A stretch of DNA of 64,000 nucleotides. It comes from Cristatella mucedo. Its lineage: Eukaryota; Bryozoa; Phylactolaemata; Cristatellidae. The stretch lies in NCBI GenBank assembly GCA_009760855.2, contig WPIO01000066.1, positions 1,078,501 through 1,142,500 of the forward strand. The letters are read 5' to 3'. Position 1 is the first letter of the stretch. Every line of letters starts with the position of its first letter. Positions 50,629 through 63,455 of this stretch are shown in pieces. Below the pieces are notes generated by a model that had not been told where the DNA came from, ran no database searches, and saw nothing but the letters and a program-made list of their open reading frames with translations. Made by a program: the position numbers and the translations under genes.

Positions 50629-51056
50629 TCAGCTCGGCTTTTTCTTTCTACCGCCTAGCCTAGTGCCGATGCGCTCCGTCTCGTACATGACTACCTCCGT
50701 GCGGCCAGCGAAGGCCACTTTGCCGAACGACACCGCCGGCTTGCTGTCAATTGGTGCCAATGAGTCGGCGGGGCGATGCACACTAGCAGCAATGCTGTCG
50801 GCATCCGAGGCGACTCGAGCCACGCTGTCAGCAGCGCCTACACTGGAGCCTGCTGCCGACACTTCCGGCGAAACTCGAACGTCGGCGAATCGGGGGGAGC
50901 TCTTGGGCCTATATTTTGAGTACCCGGCCAGTGCGATGTGCATTTCGGCTGCCCTGTGTAAGTACCACGTGGCTGCTAGCGAGACCACTGGTAAGACCAC
51001 TGCAGCGGCCACTGCAGCAGTAATTGATACGACATGTAGGTGAGCTCCACCAGTTC
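50629..51056 (-). CDS. Gene R: transmembrane and cytoplasmic-tail exon
   Basis: The acceptor (gctatttttatag) is followed in phase 1 by TGGAHLH and then a strongly hydrophobic stretch at exon residues 9-33 (VVSITAAVAAAVVL and on to ATWYL), which is a clear single membrane helix. A basic HR follows, giving the expected cytosolic side. The tail of about 109 residues is rich in Ala, Ser and Val (for example the stretch around SAAGSSVGAADSVARVAS) and ends with the basic run GGRKKKPS before a stop at 50629-50631. Tyrosines occur in AGYSKYR and VVMYET, but neither is a canonical ITIM. The exon is visibly more GC-rich than its surroundings. It could instead splice at an internal donor near 50687 to the frame at 50536 (see that entry). 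Confidence 0.66.
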
Positions 51057-51374
51057 CTATAAAAATAGCATTCAGATGATTGCTGGTGTTTTGCATCCAA
51101 ATGAAAGAGTGAGGCAGAGGATTTCAATGCACCTCATCGTTCAGATTGGATTACCTCAGCTGTTGCTAGCACCCATAGTGAAAAAATTTTACTACACAAT
51201 TTACCGTCATTATATCAATAAAAGCTTAAAATTACCCAAAATGCACTGAGTTTTCTGCAATTTGAGTAACTGCATTCATCGGCTACTGAATCGACGGTTC
51301 TCTTCAAAAAGAATTCAGGTAGGCGTCTCCCCCTTAATACAATGAGACGTAATCCAGCATAAGCTATGGCAAAT

Positions 51375-53300
51375 AATAATATAATAATAATAATTCACTT
51401 TAAAAAGCGCCCTCAAAGAACTCAATCTCTTTCTAGGCGCTTTACATTTGCTGTAAAGTGAAATGCAATTGAATGGTAAGTAAAATAATGCATGAAAAAC
51501 AAACGAAATGAATAATATGGTTATAGGTGACATACACTGGGTCAGCATGCAAATGTGGTTAGTGGCAGCATGCACAGTGTCAGCACGCATAAGCACATCA
51601 AGGATGAATCACAGGGACCCACTAAATGCTGTCCTAAATAGGTGTTTTTAGGTTCCTTTTAACAGTGGTCAGGTCAGGGGATGTTCTCACGCAGGTCGCT
51701 AGAGAGTTCCACGCTTTGGGAGCATATGAACTAAATGCACGGTCTCCAAAGGACTTACGGTTTGTACCTGGTATTTCTAGACTGTTGGATTCCGAAGAGC
51801 TGGTGGTATGATGCTTGGACTGATGGGGTAGTATATCTGACAGATAGGCTGGAGCCATAGAATGAAGGGACCTAACAGTGAGCAACAAAACCTTAAAGTC
51901 AATCCGTTGCTTGACTGGTATCCAGTGCAGGTCGGCGAGAAGTGGAGTAATGTGGCAACTGCCATGCTCACGGCAGGCAAGTCTAGCTGCCGAGTTTTGC
52001 ACCAGCTGCAATCGCCTGATCGCACATGCTGGTAGGCCAGTAAGCAGTGAGTTGCAGAAGTCGAGACAAGATGTCACGAATGCATGGACCAACTTAGATG
52101 TGGTAACTTTATTTAAACAAGCCCGAATTTTAGCAATGTTATGAAGCTGAATATAGGCTGGTTTGACTGTGGAGCTGATATGGTCGTCTAATGAGAGGTC
52201 ACTTTGAAATATGACACTTAGATTTTGAGCTGATTCAACTGGAGATATGCTGGCAGAGCCAATTTTGAGAGTCAGCCTTTCCAATCTCTGGATCACCCTG
52301 GGTTCGGCCATAACTAGTAAGTTAGTTTTATCATCGTTAAGTTTTAGAAAACTTGCTGCCATCCATGTGCAGATGTTATCAGTGCCTGCAGCAAGTGAGT
52401 TGAGAGAATTTGAGGTGCTTTAAAGCTGGGAGGGATCAAAGCAAAGGTACAATTGAGTGCCATCCGCATAGAAGTGAAAGCCTAGATTGTGCTTGGCAAT
52501 CACATCAGCAAGAGGCAGAGTATAAACGGTGAAAAGGACCGGACCTAGCACAGAGCCCTGAGGTACTCCATATTTTAGAGGTACTTCAGATGATCTTTGT
52601 CCATTCACGTCAACACTCTGGAGTCTCCCACTGAGATAGGACCTGAACCACTGCAGAGCAGTGCCAGTGATGCCCAGGCGAGATGAGAGGCGCTCTAGAA
52701 GTACTTTGTGATCGATGGTATCAAAAGCTGCCGAAAGATCGAGCAAAACAAGAAGAGACACTCTACCCATGTCTGCATTCCTAAGTAGGTCGTTGTATAC
52801 CCGAAGCAATGCTGACTCTGTGGAGTGATTAGCTCTAAAGCCAGACTGGAACTTACTAGCAAGGTGTGAGGTTTCGATATACGAGTTCAGCTGGTCTGCC
52901 ACGACCCGTTCCAGTGTCTTTGATAGGAATGGTAGAAGGGAGACTGGGCGGTAGTTGCTTAAGTTCTCTTGGTCTAGTGTAGCTTTCTTGAGAAGTGGCC
53001 TGACTACAGCTTTTTTGAAAGGTGCTGGGACCTGACCTGAGGCTAATGACATATTAATGATGTTGGTTATGCATGGCAGCAGCAGATCAATGCAACGTAG
53101 GAGCAGAACAGTGGGAATAGGGTCCAGTGGACTTGTTGAGATACAAACTTTAGGACTAGATCACTAGTGACCTGCTTAAATGCAGACATTGAGGTGCAGC
53201 CAGAAACCGAGGAACAGCATTCTAGTGGGGAGGTTGTCATCGCAGGGATGGATTCCCTGATCTTGTCTATCTTCCGCACAAAGAATCGAGAGAAGCGAGA
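51375..53300 (-). mobile_element. Family-1 LINE with the longest open RT, in gene R intron
   Basis: Two long frames, 53052-52420 (210 codons, RT core) and 52362-51634 (242 codons, C-terminal region), are separated by a short gap with a stop, with a frameshift upstream at about 53060. RT motifs include [40 protein letters not shown] and [15 protein letters not shown]. The catalytic loop reads [11 protein letters not shown], so the second catalytic Asp is Gly. The endonuclease end is missing. The 3' tail with ATT repeats is at 51375-51440. It lies in the intron between the membrane-proximal and transmembrane exons. Confidence 0.95.
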
Positions 53301-53814
53301 TAGTCATCACAAATACCACTGTATCGCTATGCCAACAGACAGTCCGACTTCTGCAATGAGCACTTGACCTTTTATGAGGTAGCTAGAGTCTGCTAATATT
53401 CATTAAAATGGACATGTGAGGTATTTTTTGGCTTACGAGTTCTCCGTTAAATATTAACACTGAACCACGAATCGTAGACGGCTTGTGGTTCAATCCCCTC
53501 AATGACAAGACATCGGCGAATTTAGGGGTAAGGTACCCGTATGTCTCGAAGACCTGTTGGAGCCTGACCCAAACCGTATTGAAGCTTGGTATGCAACCGC
53601 AGCATGCTGCTAGTGACATAGCTTTGTGCAAGTAAAAAATTGGTTATGATTTCTCCCCGGGCAGACGCAATTTCAGCCTGAGGAATTTTGAAGCCGCTGA
53701 AGATATAAACTGTGTAAAAATGAATAAGAATATACACAAGGACTACAGTAGCATAGAGGCAATGTCATCCTTGGGTACACTTAGAAGAATTTCTGTAATG
53801 GTGGAAAAGCTACT

Positions 53815-53880
53815 TAATAATAATAATAATAACAATTCACTTGATAAAGCGCCCTCAGAGAGCTCAATCTCTCTCTACTT
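53815..53880 (-). mobile_element. Solo family-1 LINE 3' tail
   Basis: An ATT-type run followed by cacttgataaagcgccctca gagagctcaatctct, then the match stops. Only about 65 bp. Confidence 0.75.
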
Positions 53881-53889
53881 ACAAACGTG

Positions 53890-54900
53890 GCTCCTAAGAA
53901 CAGGCACTAAACTACTAGCACTCAATTCTAGAGCTTCTGCCAAGCTAACAGAGCCGTCGTGAACATAGATAGCGGAAGTAAGCAGCTTGGTAACCAAGGA
54001 AATAGGGAACAGATGGCTAAATTCAAGCCGCTTTTGAACGTGCAACACACAAGCAAGGCTGGAACTTGCTAACAAATGCCTCTACTAAAACACTTACTAT
54101 TGTTGTCGAATGATGCTCATAGATGTGTTCAAACTTAGGATCTTTACATGGGAAAAGAGGAAGTAGTAACTTTGCCCATCAACGAGTAAAGTACGTGCTT
54201 GAATAGGCTCCCAATGATGTGGAAATTAGTTAGCAGAAGTGCAAGCGTTAGGCTTGGTTTTCAAGTTGATGTGCTTGGCTTATAAATAAAATGATTCATG
54301 AAGCTAATCCGAAAGTCAGTCTAAGCGTTAAAAAGAAAGGAAGTGTTTCAGCTGCAAACAATGTTCAGAAGATTCATTTATTTTCGGCAGACTGACACGG
54401 TTTTAAAGACGCTTCTTCCGTGAAGAGCTTTCAGATTAGGGTAAGGTATATAGTGTGTAATCCTTTATTGTGAGCCGCGAGCCGCAGTAATGGCTGATAA
54501 GACTGTCGGACCCTTCACATAAGATGCTATGTAGTCAACTAACCTTTTGAATAGTCCGCATGAATTATTTCTCTTTAGCAATTAAGGTCATTAAGTGGCT
54601 ACGCATAAGATGGGGTTAAAACAATATTGAAACCAAGTACCAAAAATGCAACCGCATGTATAGGATTGAAGTTCACCAGCCCTTGAAATGATGAGTTGTC
54701 CCAGGCTCCTATCAATGGCTAGGCATCTATTATTTCAAAAACGGCTAGGAGCTCGGGTGTCGTAGCAGATGCAATATCAAGTAGTTGCTCTATCACTGCC
54801 GTGTCTCTAATGATCTTTGATTGTATTCAATTTACGTTCTAGAAAGATGTTTTCTGGCTTGCTTACGTAAAAATTACTTTGAAAATGTATAGCAATACTA
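53890..54900. other. Gene R intron stretch, nothing recognised
   Basis: No exon or repeat found. An 80-codon plus frame and a 66-codon minus frame overlap near 53.9-54.0 kb without domain similarity. Confidence 0.45.
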
Positions 54901-55023
54901 CAATTCATGCTTGTCAATGAAATTGTCTGCAAGTGGCCGGAGCGTAGAAACACAAATACAAGCAGATCTCTTTACAGGAACGTCTTTCCAATGAGTGAGC
55001 TACAAAATCAAAAGATGTATTAC

Positions 55024-55302
55024 CTTTCCAGTTCGTGAAGAACTTGGCCGATACCACACTAGTGAAGTTTCCGTGCCTGTAATTGCACAGACAAACAAAA
55101 ACCGTAGAGCTGTTCATAATATTCTTCACCAGACCCGGATCTACCTTCATGCCACGCGTAAGAAGGTAGTTGCCCGATGGGCGAGAGATGAACCACTCGC
55201 AATCCTTACCAGTGATTGGTGGATTACTTTGAAATACATCGCAACTCAAATTTAAAAAGGTAGACATGTTAACATACCGCTGGAATGCGTTTGTTGGTTT
55301 AT
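55024..55302 (-). CDS. Gene R: membrane-proximal cysteine-rich exon
   Basis: This 279-nt exon has acceptor ctgctccttttcag and donor AAAG/GTAATA, phase 1 on both sides. It encodes DKPTNA at its start, then NPPITGKDCEWFISRPSGNY, VFVCLCNYRH and AKFFTNW at the end. Length and phase are identical to gene L exon 7, and it is the best-conserved module between the two genes (about 53/94 identities by hand). Splicing to the exon at 51056 joins W-K-G to TGGAHLH just before the membrane helix, so this is the juxtamembrane ectodomain piece. Confidence 0.85.
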
Positions 55303-55304
55303 CT

Positions 55305-56215
55305 GAAAAGGAGCAGCGCTGTATGATTTACGAAAGCACTTTAACAAATCAGCGGTCGGAAAAAAGTTTATCTGAGAACTTTAGAATGGTTTTCACAGGT
55401 AGCACCTACTTTCGCAGTAATAAACTGGAGATCCTTTGCATTCTAAGATATTGGCAACTTACCTTGGAATTTTTTTAGCAAATAAAGCTTGGCAGCATGC
55501 AAGCATAGATAACTAAGCAGCTATAATCGATGGAGCTTATGCAAATAGGCCTTATTATATAAAATTCCAAATTAAAGATAACTCCGCGGAAATATCGAAT
55601 GAAATGTATTATTTGGTTTTTAAAATGTCCAGACCTAAATAAAAACCCACTGGCTTCGTAAGCGCCATCATCTAATGATAGTTGGAATAGGGCAACTATT
55701 CAATCTTTTGAGCCAGATGCAGCAATATAAGTTGATGAAATAACTCCTAGAAGAGTAATAATGAGTCGAACCGCCAACTAAATTGAGCTCAAAAGTAGGA
55801 AACAAGCTGCCTGTCTTAGATGGCTTATACAAGCTACACTCTAGAGTTGTAATATGCCAGCTATAATTTAGTCCACTTGCTGCTTAATTTATCTATTATA
55901 CTACTATTATTAATCTAAATGGATACATGATTCGTTTCCTTTGAGTCAGAAAATGCCTTCCTCTTGTTTTTACAGAAAACTGAAGCTCATTAAAATATCT
56001 CAGTCGAATTATGGATATAGGTTGCAGCAAGCAATCAAAATGGATTTTTTATTGAGGATTACTCACACTAAATCAATTAAACGTAGATAAGTGTTGGTTG
56101 GAAATACGATAATGAAAAATGAACATGGTTATTCATGCTTAAAATAATTATTTAAGTGCATGCCAATGTCTTCTTTCTCGTTCAATAAACAGATCCCTCA
56201 CCTAAATAAATAAAC
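55305..56215. other. Gene R intron stretch, nothing recognised
   Basis: AT-rich, with no exon-like or repeat sequence identified between the membrane-proximal exon and the TA arrays. Confidence 0.45.
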
Positions 56216-56217
56216 AA

Positions 56218-56279
56218 GTATATATATATATATATATTATATTATATATATATGCTTGCTTGTGTTTATGTCTCAGAAA

Positions 56280-56319
<40 letters not shown>
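56218..56319. repeat. Paired (TA)n arrays
   Basis: Two TA arrays (about 56218-56253 and 56280-56319) separated by 26 bp of unique sequence, next to the 5' edge of the family-2 LINE. Confidence 0.93.
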
Positions 56320-56324
56320 AACCT

Positions 56325-59225
56325 AGATGACGCCTTGTTCCAGTAGCTCTATTTCCGAGACCACTCCACTCGGGTTCTCATTCCATCAGTCCACGCGTTC
56401 TGACAAGGTTGGTGGAGGGCTGCAATCGTTGTTCCGAATCTTTTGGCTATAAAATCTGCAGTTTCTCGCATGGGTCACCGTTTGAATCGGTTGCTATCAG
56501 GTCTTCATCAAAGACAATGCCTCTCACTGATGTGATATACGGCTTCCTTCTTGCTGTCTAAATTTGCTTATAGAGAAGTTTTCAGAGTTCCTCGCTAAAC
56601 GACAGGCCGTAACTTATTGTTGGAGATTCCAATATTCACGTTGACAGCCCTAGCAACTGCAAGGTCCGCTCATTTCTTGACTGTGTGAAGAATTTTGGTT
56701 TGGCCCAACAAATTTATCATAGCACCCACGTCGGTGGCCACATTCTAGATCTCGTGATGACTAAGAATGTCCTCCCCACTGACACTGTGGTGTGCCCACT
56801 GACCGTCTCAGATCATTGTTCGGTCTCGTTTACGGTTCTTGCTCCCTCGCACGTACAGGGCAATGTCTAATTTTCCAAACGACGTAACTTAAAAAGCATT
56901 GACGTGGACAAGTTTTTGAAATATGTTCGTGATGCAGGTCTTCTTGATCTGCATTCAAACTTGACCGGCAGCCTCGATACCTCCACTGATGCGATGAACA
57001 TGACACTCAGGAGGGATCTTGACAAGCATGCTCCCGTTCGCTCTATCTGTGTTCAAAGTCGTCGAGATTCCTTCAAAATTACAAAAAACTATTTAAGATG
57101 CCGGGTTAAGCTTAGGCTAGAACGTCGTTTCAAGAAATCGGGGTCTGAGGCTGGATCTGGTCTATTTTAAAGAATTCCTTCGAGTTTACACCTAAAAGCT
57201 AAAAAAAAGCAGGGCTTTTTTTTTCATTAGAAAGCTGAATTGCTGCCAGTCGAACTCAAAACATCTTTATAAGACTGTAAACCATTCACTGGCCAAGGCT
57301 GTGAGGTCTGACTCCCCAGATATTAAGGGCTCAGCCGAAAAGTTTTCAGCCTTCTTTGCTGACAAAAATCGTGCACATTCGTGCCTCCATTAAGCCCCTT
57401 CCGATCAAAGCAATCATAGTTCCTTAACCTGTGACCTTCCTTAAAAGGTTCTCCTACGTTTCTGCAAGCGATATGGCTGCCTTAAAAAGTTCTAGCATAA
57501 AGAGCTCGTCTCCTGAAAACCCTATACCTTCATCGCTGTGGTCTTCACTAGCAAACCAACTTAGCCCTGCCATAACCAAGATTTGTAATGCTTCTTTGGG
57601 AAGAGGTTTTGTCCCCAAGTCCTTCAAATCGGCAATCGTTAGACCTATCCTTAAAAAGCCTGGATTAGACACAGAGGTCCTAGCAAACTATCGTCCAGTT
57701 TCCCTTCTTCCGTTCTTATCAAAGATTCTTGAAATAATTTTCGCTAAGCAGCTGGTTGAACATATTGAAAATAATGGAATGTCACGAATATTTTAATAAG
57801 GGTTTAAGAGGCAGCACTCTACTGAAACTGCTCTCCTCCGTGTTAACAGTGACATTCTACGTGACACCAACGTCGGGAATGTTACTGCATTAGCTCTGCT
57901 AGATCTGTCTGCTCCCTTCGACACTACAGATCCCGAAGTTCTGCTTGAACGATTGAGAACAACGATCGGTCTGGCGGACAAAGCACTGGAGTGGTTTAAA
58001 TCACGTGTGTCTGATCGTGTTCAATCCGTGCCGTGCAGGGGTCAGGTCTCTGACACGAGAAGGGTCACCTGTTAAGACCCTCAAGGGTTTGTACTCGGTC
58101 CCTTGCTGTTCTCCATTTATACACAAGGTCTGGGAAAAGCGTTTAAGGCCCATGGAATAGTAAATTACTTCTATGCTGACGATTCTCACTTATATTTGTC
58201 ATTAAAAACCGTCGGAATCTGCTGCAGCAGCTGAGAAACTAAATGCTTGCCATGCCGATATTTGACCCTGGATGTCAGAAAAACTCCTGAAGTAAAATGA
58301 TGATAAAACCGAACTGCTCTCATAGGACACCCTAAGCATGTGGTTGAAGTAGAAGGCTTAGCCGTTCTACTAGGTGATGCTATTGTGCGGCCATCACCAC
58401 GTGCTCAAAATTTAGGTATCGTGTTCGACAGCTGCAGCAATTTCTAAAGCTTCATTCAGAAGACTGCCTTTACAGCTAGCCATCACATCCGATCCCCATC
58501 CAAGATTTGGAGCTGTCTCCCACAGTGGCTTGTAAAAAATTAACTAGCTCTCTAGTTCTGTCTCGGCTTGATTATTGTAATTCCCTTTTTGCCGAGCTGC
58601 CAAAGAAAGCTATTATGCCCCTACAGCGAACAATGAATATGGCTGGAAGGCTAGTTTTCAAGTCCCAGCGGATTGAGCGGGTGTCTCCTTTGCTGAAAGA
58701 GCTAGGATGGTTGCCGGTTGAGCAAAGGATACAGAGCAAAGTTCTTAAGCTGACCCACAAGGCCCGCCACGGCTTGGCTCCTTCATACCTAGCTGACCTG
58801 CTGCATCAGTTTCAGCCTGTTCGCGCCCTCGTGTCCTGTTTGGATAATACATTAGCTATCCCATTCCTCAGCTTAAAGACAGTTGGCGGCAGAAGCTTTA
58901 GCTCTACAGGTCCTAGACTATGGAACTCGCTTCCACAATTCTTACGCAACGACATCTACTCTCTAACTGCCGACTATGGCACATCTTTTTCAGCTGTCCT
59001 GAGCTGCTGCTTCTATGCTACTCACTACCTCAACTGCTCTTCCGACTCTGCTATGCTTCCCACTTTCTCTTTGTTGCGTGAGACGAAGTCTGTTGGCTAC
59101 CGAATGCGTACCAAAAAGCCGCTTAGGCTGCGAGTGGGCTATACAAAACTCTGGTGCCTAACACCCACAGTATCTTTATGACTTTGAGGAGTTACAGACG
59201 GAGATACATTACATTACATTACATA
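56325..59225 (+). mobile_element. Family-2 LINE, endonuclease C-terminus to 3' end
   Basis: The sense copy starts within the AP endonuclease (RSDKVGGGLQ, then LIVGDSNIHVDSPSNC, THVGGHILDLVMTKN and TVSDHCSVSF). It continues through RT ([32 protein letters not shown] with an intact YADD) and the C-terminal region, where a 224-codon frame (58507-59181) holds LSRLDYCNSLFAELPKKAIM and SSTGPRLWNSLPQFLRND. Stops and frameshifts break the whole. The 3' end is cagacggagata followed by CATTA repeats (59207-59225). It lies in gene R, in the intron before the membrane-proximal exon. Confidence 0.93.
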
Positions 59226-59249
59226 TACATCCATAGTTGTGTGCGTGTC

Positions 59250-59345
59250 TCAGGGAGAGAGAGAGTGTGTGAGAGAGAGAGATAGAGAACGAGTGTGTGT
59301 GTGTTTGCGTGTGTGTGTGTGTATGTGTGCGTGTGTCAGCGTATG
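59250..59345. repeat. GA/GT-rich simple sequence
   Basis: Mixed gagagaga and gtgtgtgt runs of about 95 bp downstream of the LINE tail. Confidence 0.9.
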
Positions 59346-60415
59346 TGTGTCAGCAGATCTTCCTATTCTGCATCAACTACCTCTAGCAGTGAGAAGGCAT
59401 GGTCCACTACTTTACGCACTACAAAAGTTTTGGGATTTCGTGTTATTTACGTTGTCAAAAATTAAACGGGATATTTTACGCCCGAGTTTTCAAATTTCAT
59501 TTATTCCAAAACACTTGCCTTTAGGAGACTAAACGCTTGATGTAGACCTGGGTTATCACAGGTGCTCCCAAACGCAAAAGTCTTTGGTGGCTGGGGCAGC
59601 AGCAATGCAGACCCCTACTCCCCGGGAAGTCAAGTAAATATCAAAAGTTTGTGCAATCATAAATGGGTGCACTGGTTAGAATATAAAAGCACGTGTTTTC
59701 GCAGTTATGGCATGTCTTGCTTACTTTCTAGTGCTTATTTGACCTTGCAACTCCTCTATTCGCAACAGCCATCCAGGCTAGGCCGGGCGTGGAACAGATA
59801 TAACGCTCGCAGTCATAGGTCGTTTTATTGTTCCAAGCTAGTTGCAAGTAAACAAAAGTGGGTCAGAAGTCATGTTATGGATGGTCGACGGCTGTAACCG
59901 TCAAATGAGTGAGTCATGCCAAATGTTTGATTGGGCTAACGTCTGGAGAGTGGCATGGAGAGTGAATAACAGTCACTGGAAGTATACCGAATTCCGATAT
60001 ATTGGCAAAAAAAGTACACAAATTAGGTGATACTGTGTTTAAGATTGTTTTACTGCTAGGAAATGTAATTTAACCCACGAGTTTTAATCAAACTTTGAAT
60101 TCTTACGTTTTGAAGAAGGGTGAAATTGATGACTTGGGTTACGATGTGAGGGATACCGTGCAGGGCTCCGGTGCCATATCTGCTGAAGCACCTTTTTTAC
60201 CAGGCCGCCTTATCCTCCGAACATTGAGGGTTATTTGGTAGTAGGCTTTGTCTAGTCACCAACAAAGTAAATCTTTCATTTTCAGTTGATTAAGAGCACG
60301 ACTTGTCAGTTAGCACTTCATGCAATTCTACCCAAATTCGTCTGCAGTCAAGTAACTCGAGCTTCAATCAACTCCTAACGACTTTCAATAATCTGTGGCG
60401 ACAGAAGAGGTCATC

Positions 60416-60515
60416 ACCGAAAGCCGCTTAGGCTGTGAGTGCGGTATAAAAAACTCTCCTGCATAACACCCACATGATCTTTATGACTTTGTGCAGTTAC
60501 AGACGGAGATACAGA
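60416..60515 (+). mobile_element. Solo family-2 LINE 3' tail
   Basis: Contains agccgcttaggctgtgagtg, aacacccacatgatctttat and cagttacagacggagataca, the end of family 2. Preceded by about 25 bp resembling the SINE body (gcgacagaagaggtcatcac). Confidence 0.8.
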
Positions 60516-60519
60516 GATG

Positions 60520-62515
60520 ACTCGAGAATGCAGACCAGCCACGTCTGATAAGTTCTAAACAACCGTTTTGCTAATTTGCTTCCAGAGGTGGCATGCACAC
60601 TTTTAACGTGTTGTTTCGCCGCACCAAAAGTAACCTTAAATGCCTCTAACTCTAAGATTGTGTTTTCCCGTCTAACGGTAGCACGGGGCCTGCCCGAGCT
60701 TGCCCAAGCCTCGTCATGGCTTCTTTTCTTCTTTATCTTCTTCAGGTTGTACAGAGACGTATTATTAGGAATGGATAAAGGAGCGGTAATTGGTCTGCAT
60801 TATTTCCCAGCCGCATACAGTTCCACGATTTGACCCCTCACGCAGATTGACAGTTCGGTGACCTTCGCCACAACTAGTGGACTTTTTTGTACCCGTTCTT
60901 GTAATGTCAAAATAGGATTATCAGCAGCAATTGCAATGCATCTTAAAAGGTTTAGGGATGCTCTACCAAGGATATTTATTAATAGTGCTCCATGAATCAG
61001 ACTGGGATGTAGCTGTTTCATTCTCATTAAAATATACACTTTATAAATGTGTAGTGATGTCAGTGGAACTGAATAATACCTTAATATGGAAATTAATAGG
61101 CTGCTCGTTACTATGCGTTTTACAAAAACCTGGCTCGCCTTGGATAATCCGGTCACATTTAAGGCCAGGTCATTGGCTATTCTGCCCCCTACCTGATGCC
61201 CGATGTTCCCGAGTGCTAATTCTAAGCTGCTCACTTTAATGAGTGATCTTCGAACTCTGATATGATTCTAACTTTCCTTTCTTTGTAAACAGGTATGCCG
61301 TATCACCCCTGGGCAGCATAAGCTAATTTAACTTTGAATATCTCATAGGAAATTCTCGTTGTATAATCACTTAGCCTCGTTTGCTTTTTTGCAGTTACAG
61401 GACGGTGTACAATCATTTGGATGCGAACATTAGGCGTAAAGCTATCTGCTACGATAAGTAAGATTGCGTCATTAGCTTTGAAAAAAAATATTCCGATTTC
61501 ACCCGTGACAATATATGAATAGCCGTATTCTATTTTAAATGAAGTTTATAATAATAGGTATTAGCATTTTTGCATCATCAAATGAGTAGAGCATTTTATT
61601 CCATGACAGCCGTTCCACTTAAAAAATGACAAAAATGTTCGCAAATGAGTACTTATGGATTATGGCAACAGATTTTAAGCCTAAGATTAATCCTGTACTG
61701 ATATGCATACAGTTGCGTTCTGAAAAAATACTTTCATCGCAAGAAAAGCTGAGTAAAGCACGTGTATTTTCCGTCGACACTGAAGCTGTAAAACTGAAAA
61801 TGCAAGGCAGAGTTCAGTGAAAAAGAGTATTCGAAATCTTAAGGTTTTATAAATGTGACGTGATTTAAAAGTTAACAAGGATTTTATTTTAAGAAGTTGT
61901 GATCCCAACATAAACATCAGATTGCTTCGCGCAGGTAAATAATAAGAGTGAAGGGATAAAAGAAAGGAAAGAACGAGGAAAGATGGTCCAAAGAGGAGGC
62001 TGATTTAAGCGATAGCAGCCTCCTGCTAGCCATGGAAAAGTTCTAAAAGGTTAGTGGCCAGCCAATAAAATTAAACTCAAGTTAAGCTCTGGAAAACGGA
62101 ATGCGGCTATACTGGTTCAAGAACTCATACTTGTGCAAGCTGCATGCACTATTTTGCATTAATCCTGTATCAGCTAGTGTTCAGTCGATGGCATAAGTCG
62201 ATCACTGTTGGTGGGCAGCCCAGCCTCAACATTTCTTTGTTTAAAAAAAACTGAACTCAAATATCAACTTCTTTATATTCTTTTGATGATTTGCTATATC
62301 TTGTGTTTTTTCCTCAATTTATTGGATACCTTATCGGTTGTATTGACCTTAAGTGCCGATGAGCTTACACGATGTATTCTGTCTTCGCTGAATGCATCAG
62401 TGACTGCCTGTAGATATCACGAAATTCAGGATCGACTTTACAGTCATCGTTCAAGCGAAACTGAAGTTTAAACCTATTTTCAGGTCGATCTTATCATACA
62501 TTAAAAACAGTTCTG
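60520..62515. other. Gene R intron stretch, nothing firm
   Basis: The 144-codon minus-strand frame at 61234-60800 is the longest here. Its end (SPLVVAKVTELSICVRGQ) superficially resembles an Ig N-terminal strand pair, but no Cys-Trp-Cys pattern or usable splice sites support an exon. No other element was recognised. Confidence 0.4.
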
Positions 62516-62519
62516 GCTT

Positions 62520-62665
62520 ATTTTTAAGCAGATTTCTTCGTATTGTGACAGACGAGACTTACAGGTTAGGTTACCACCACTTGCATGCTTGAGAACTAAT
62601 CTCCCACCACAAGATTAGAACCAACGAACTTTAGACTTTTATCATAAGGATAACTAATAAATTGT
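62520..62665 (-). mobile_element. tRNA-derived SINE, very decayed
   Basis: Shows tattgtgacagacgagactt, accaccacttgcatgcttga and attagaaccaacgaacttta in the order of the main SINE family (body, then antisense B box), with heavy divergence. Confidence 0.5.
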
Positions 62666-63019
62666 GAAACATGAAGTCGCAGTATATTCTAATTTATCTT
62701 TGTAGATAAAATTGCATGAAATAGGCATGCCTTGCAATGTTATCACATTAAATTGCACATAATTGTCATGCCATGTAATTCCATCACCTTGCTGGTTTTG
62801 TATAGCATTGCAAAAAAATGGCTATAGTCAGGCAAAAATAATTCATTCAATCATCGAACCTTCAAGCACAACTTTGGCTAAACATGACTATGTCAAAAAT
62901 GAGACGGGAATATTTTTTTTATAAAACATTCACTATTTTATCTTTAGCAGATTCACCTACCAACTTCCAAAAATATTTGAGTTAATAATTGGTACTGTAC
63001 TTGTAGCATACTTACTTAC

Positions 63020-63334
63020 AAAAAATCGAAATGGTAATTGGTGGCGTTGATACTGCTGGTACTATTGAATAGTTTAGAGTCATGCAAGCCAAGGTTTTGT
63101 TGTTAAGGCCTCTGTTTACGCCCAGAGTTAAAGTGCTAGTCGTGCTGCGTAACTTTGCCTTGCTGCCATACTCGGCACTAGTGCGAGTTACGTTCTTCGT
63201 AAGCAGAATTCCATCGAGAAACCAATAAATCCTCAGTGCTGGCTTTGCATCCAGAGCGTGGCATCTGAATACCATCGTGGAAGCCTGACCTTCGGTTACG
63301 GCAGCCTCACCCTGAAGGTTCAGTTCAGCAGCTT
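63020..63334 (-). CDS. Gene R: I-set/C2-like Ig exon
   Basis: A 315-nt exon (105 codons) with acceptor aatcgcattttag and donor TTTT/GTAAGT, phase 1 on both sides. Ig landmarks are VTEGQASTMVFRCHA (strand B Cys), IYWFLDG (strand C Trp), STLTLGVNRGLNNKTLAC (strands E and F with the second Cys) and ITISIF (strand G). The NVTR motif and the LNNK turn are shared with gene L exon 6. One codon longer than that paralogue. It reads through cleanly with no stop. Confidence 0.86.
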
Positions 63335-63455
63335 CTAAAATGCGATTAGGGCAAGGCAAGAAACTTGCTGTGAAAGCCGAAGAGTTCATGTTACCAAACG
63401 TGTGACCTCATGAAAATCTCTTCTCTTAAGTTAGCAGAGACACCGAGGTACGTAC

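Noticed and set aside
53522-53737. 71-codon minus-strand frame in the gene R intron with a possible acceptor
   Set aside because: No hydrophobic segment or Ig pattern, phase does not fit the neighbouring exons, and no donor was found before the stop.
60800-61234. 144-codon minus-strand frame as an extra Ig exon of gene R
   Set aside because: Lacks the Cys-Trp-Cys pattern and good splice sites; one or two frames of this length are expected by chance in 64 kb of six-frame translation.
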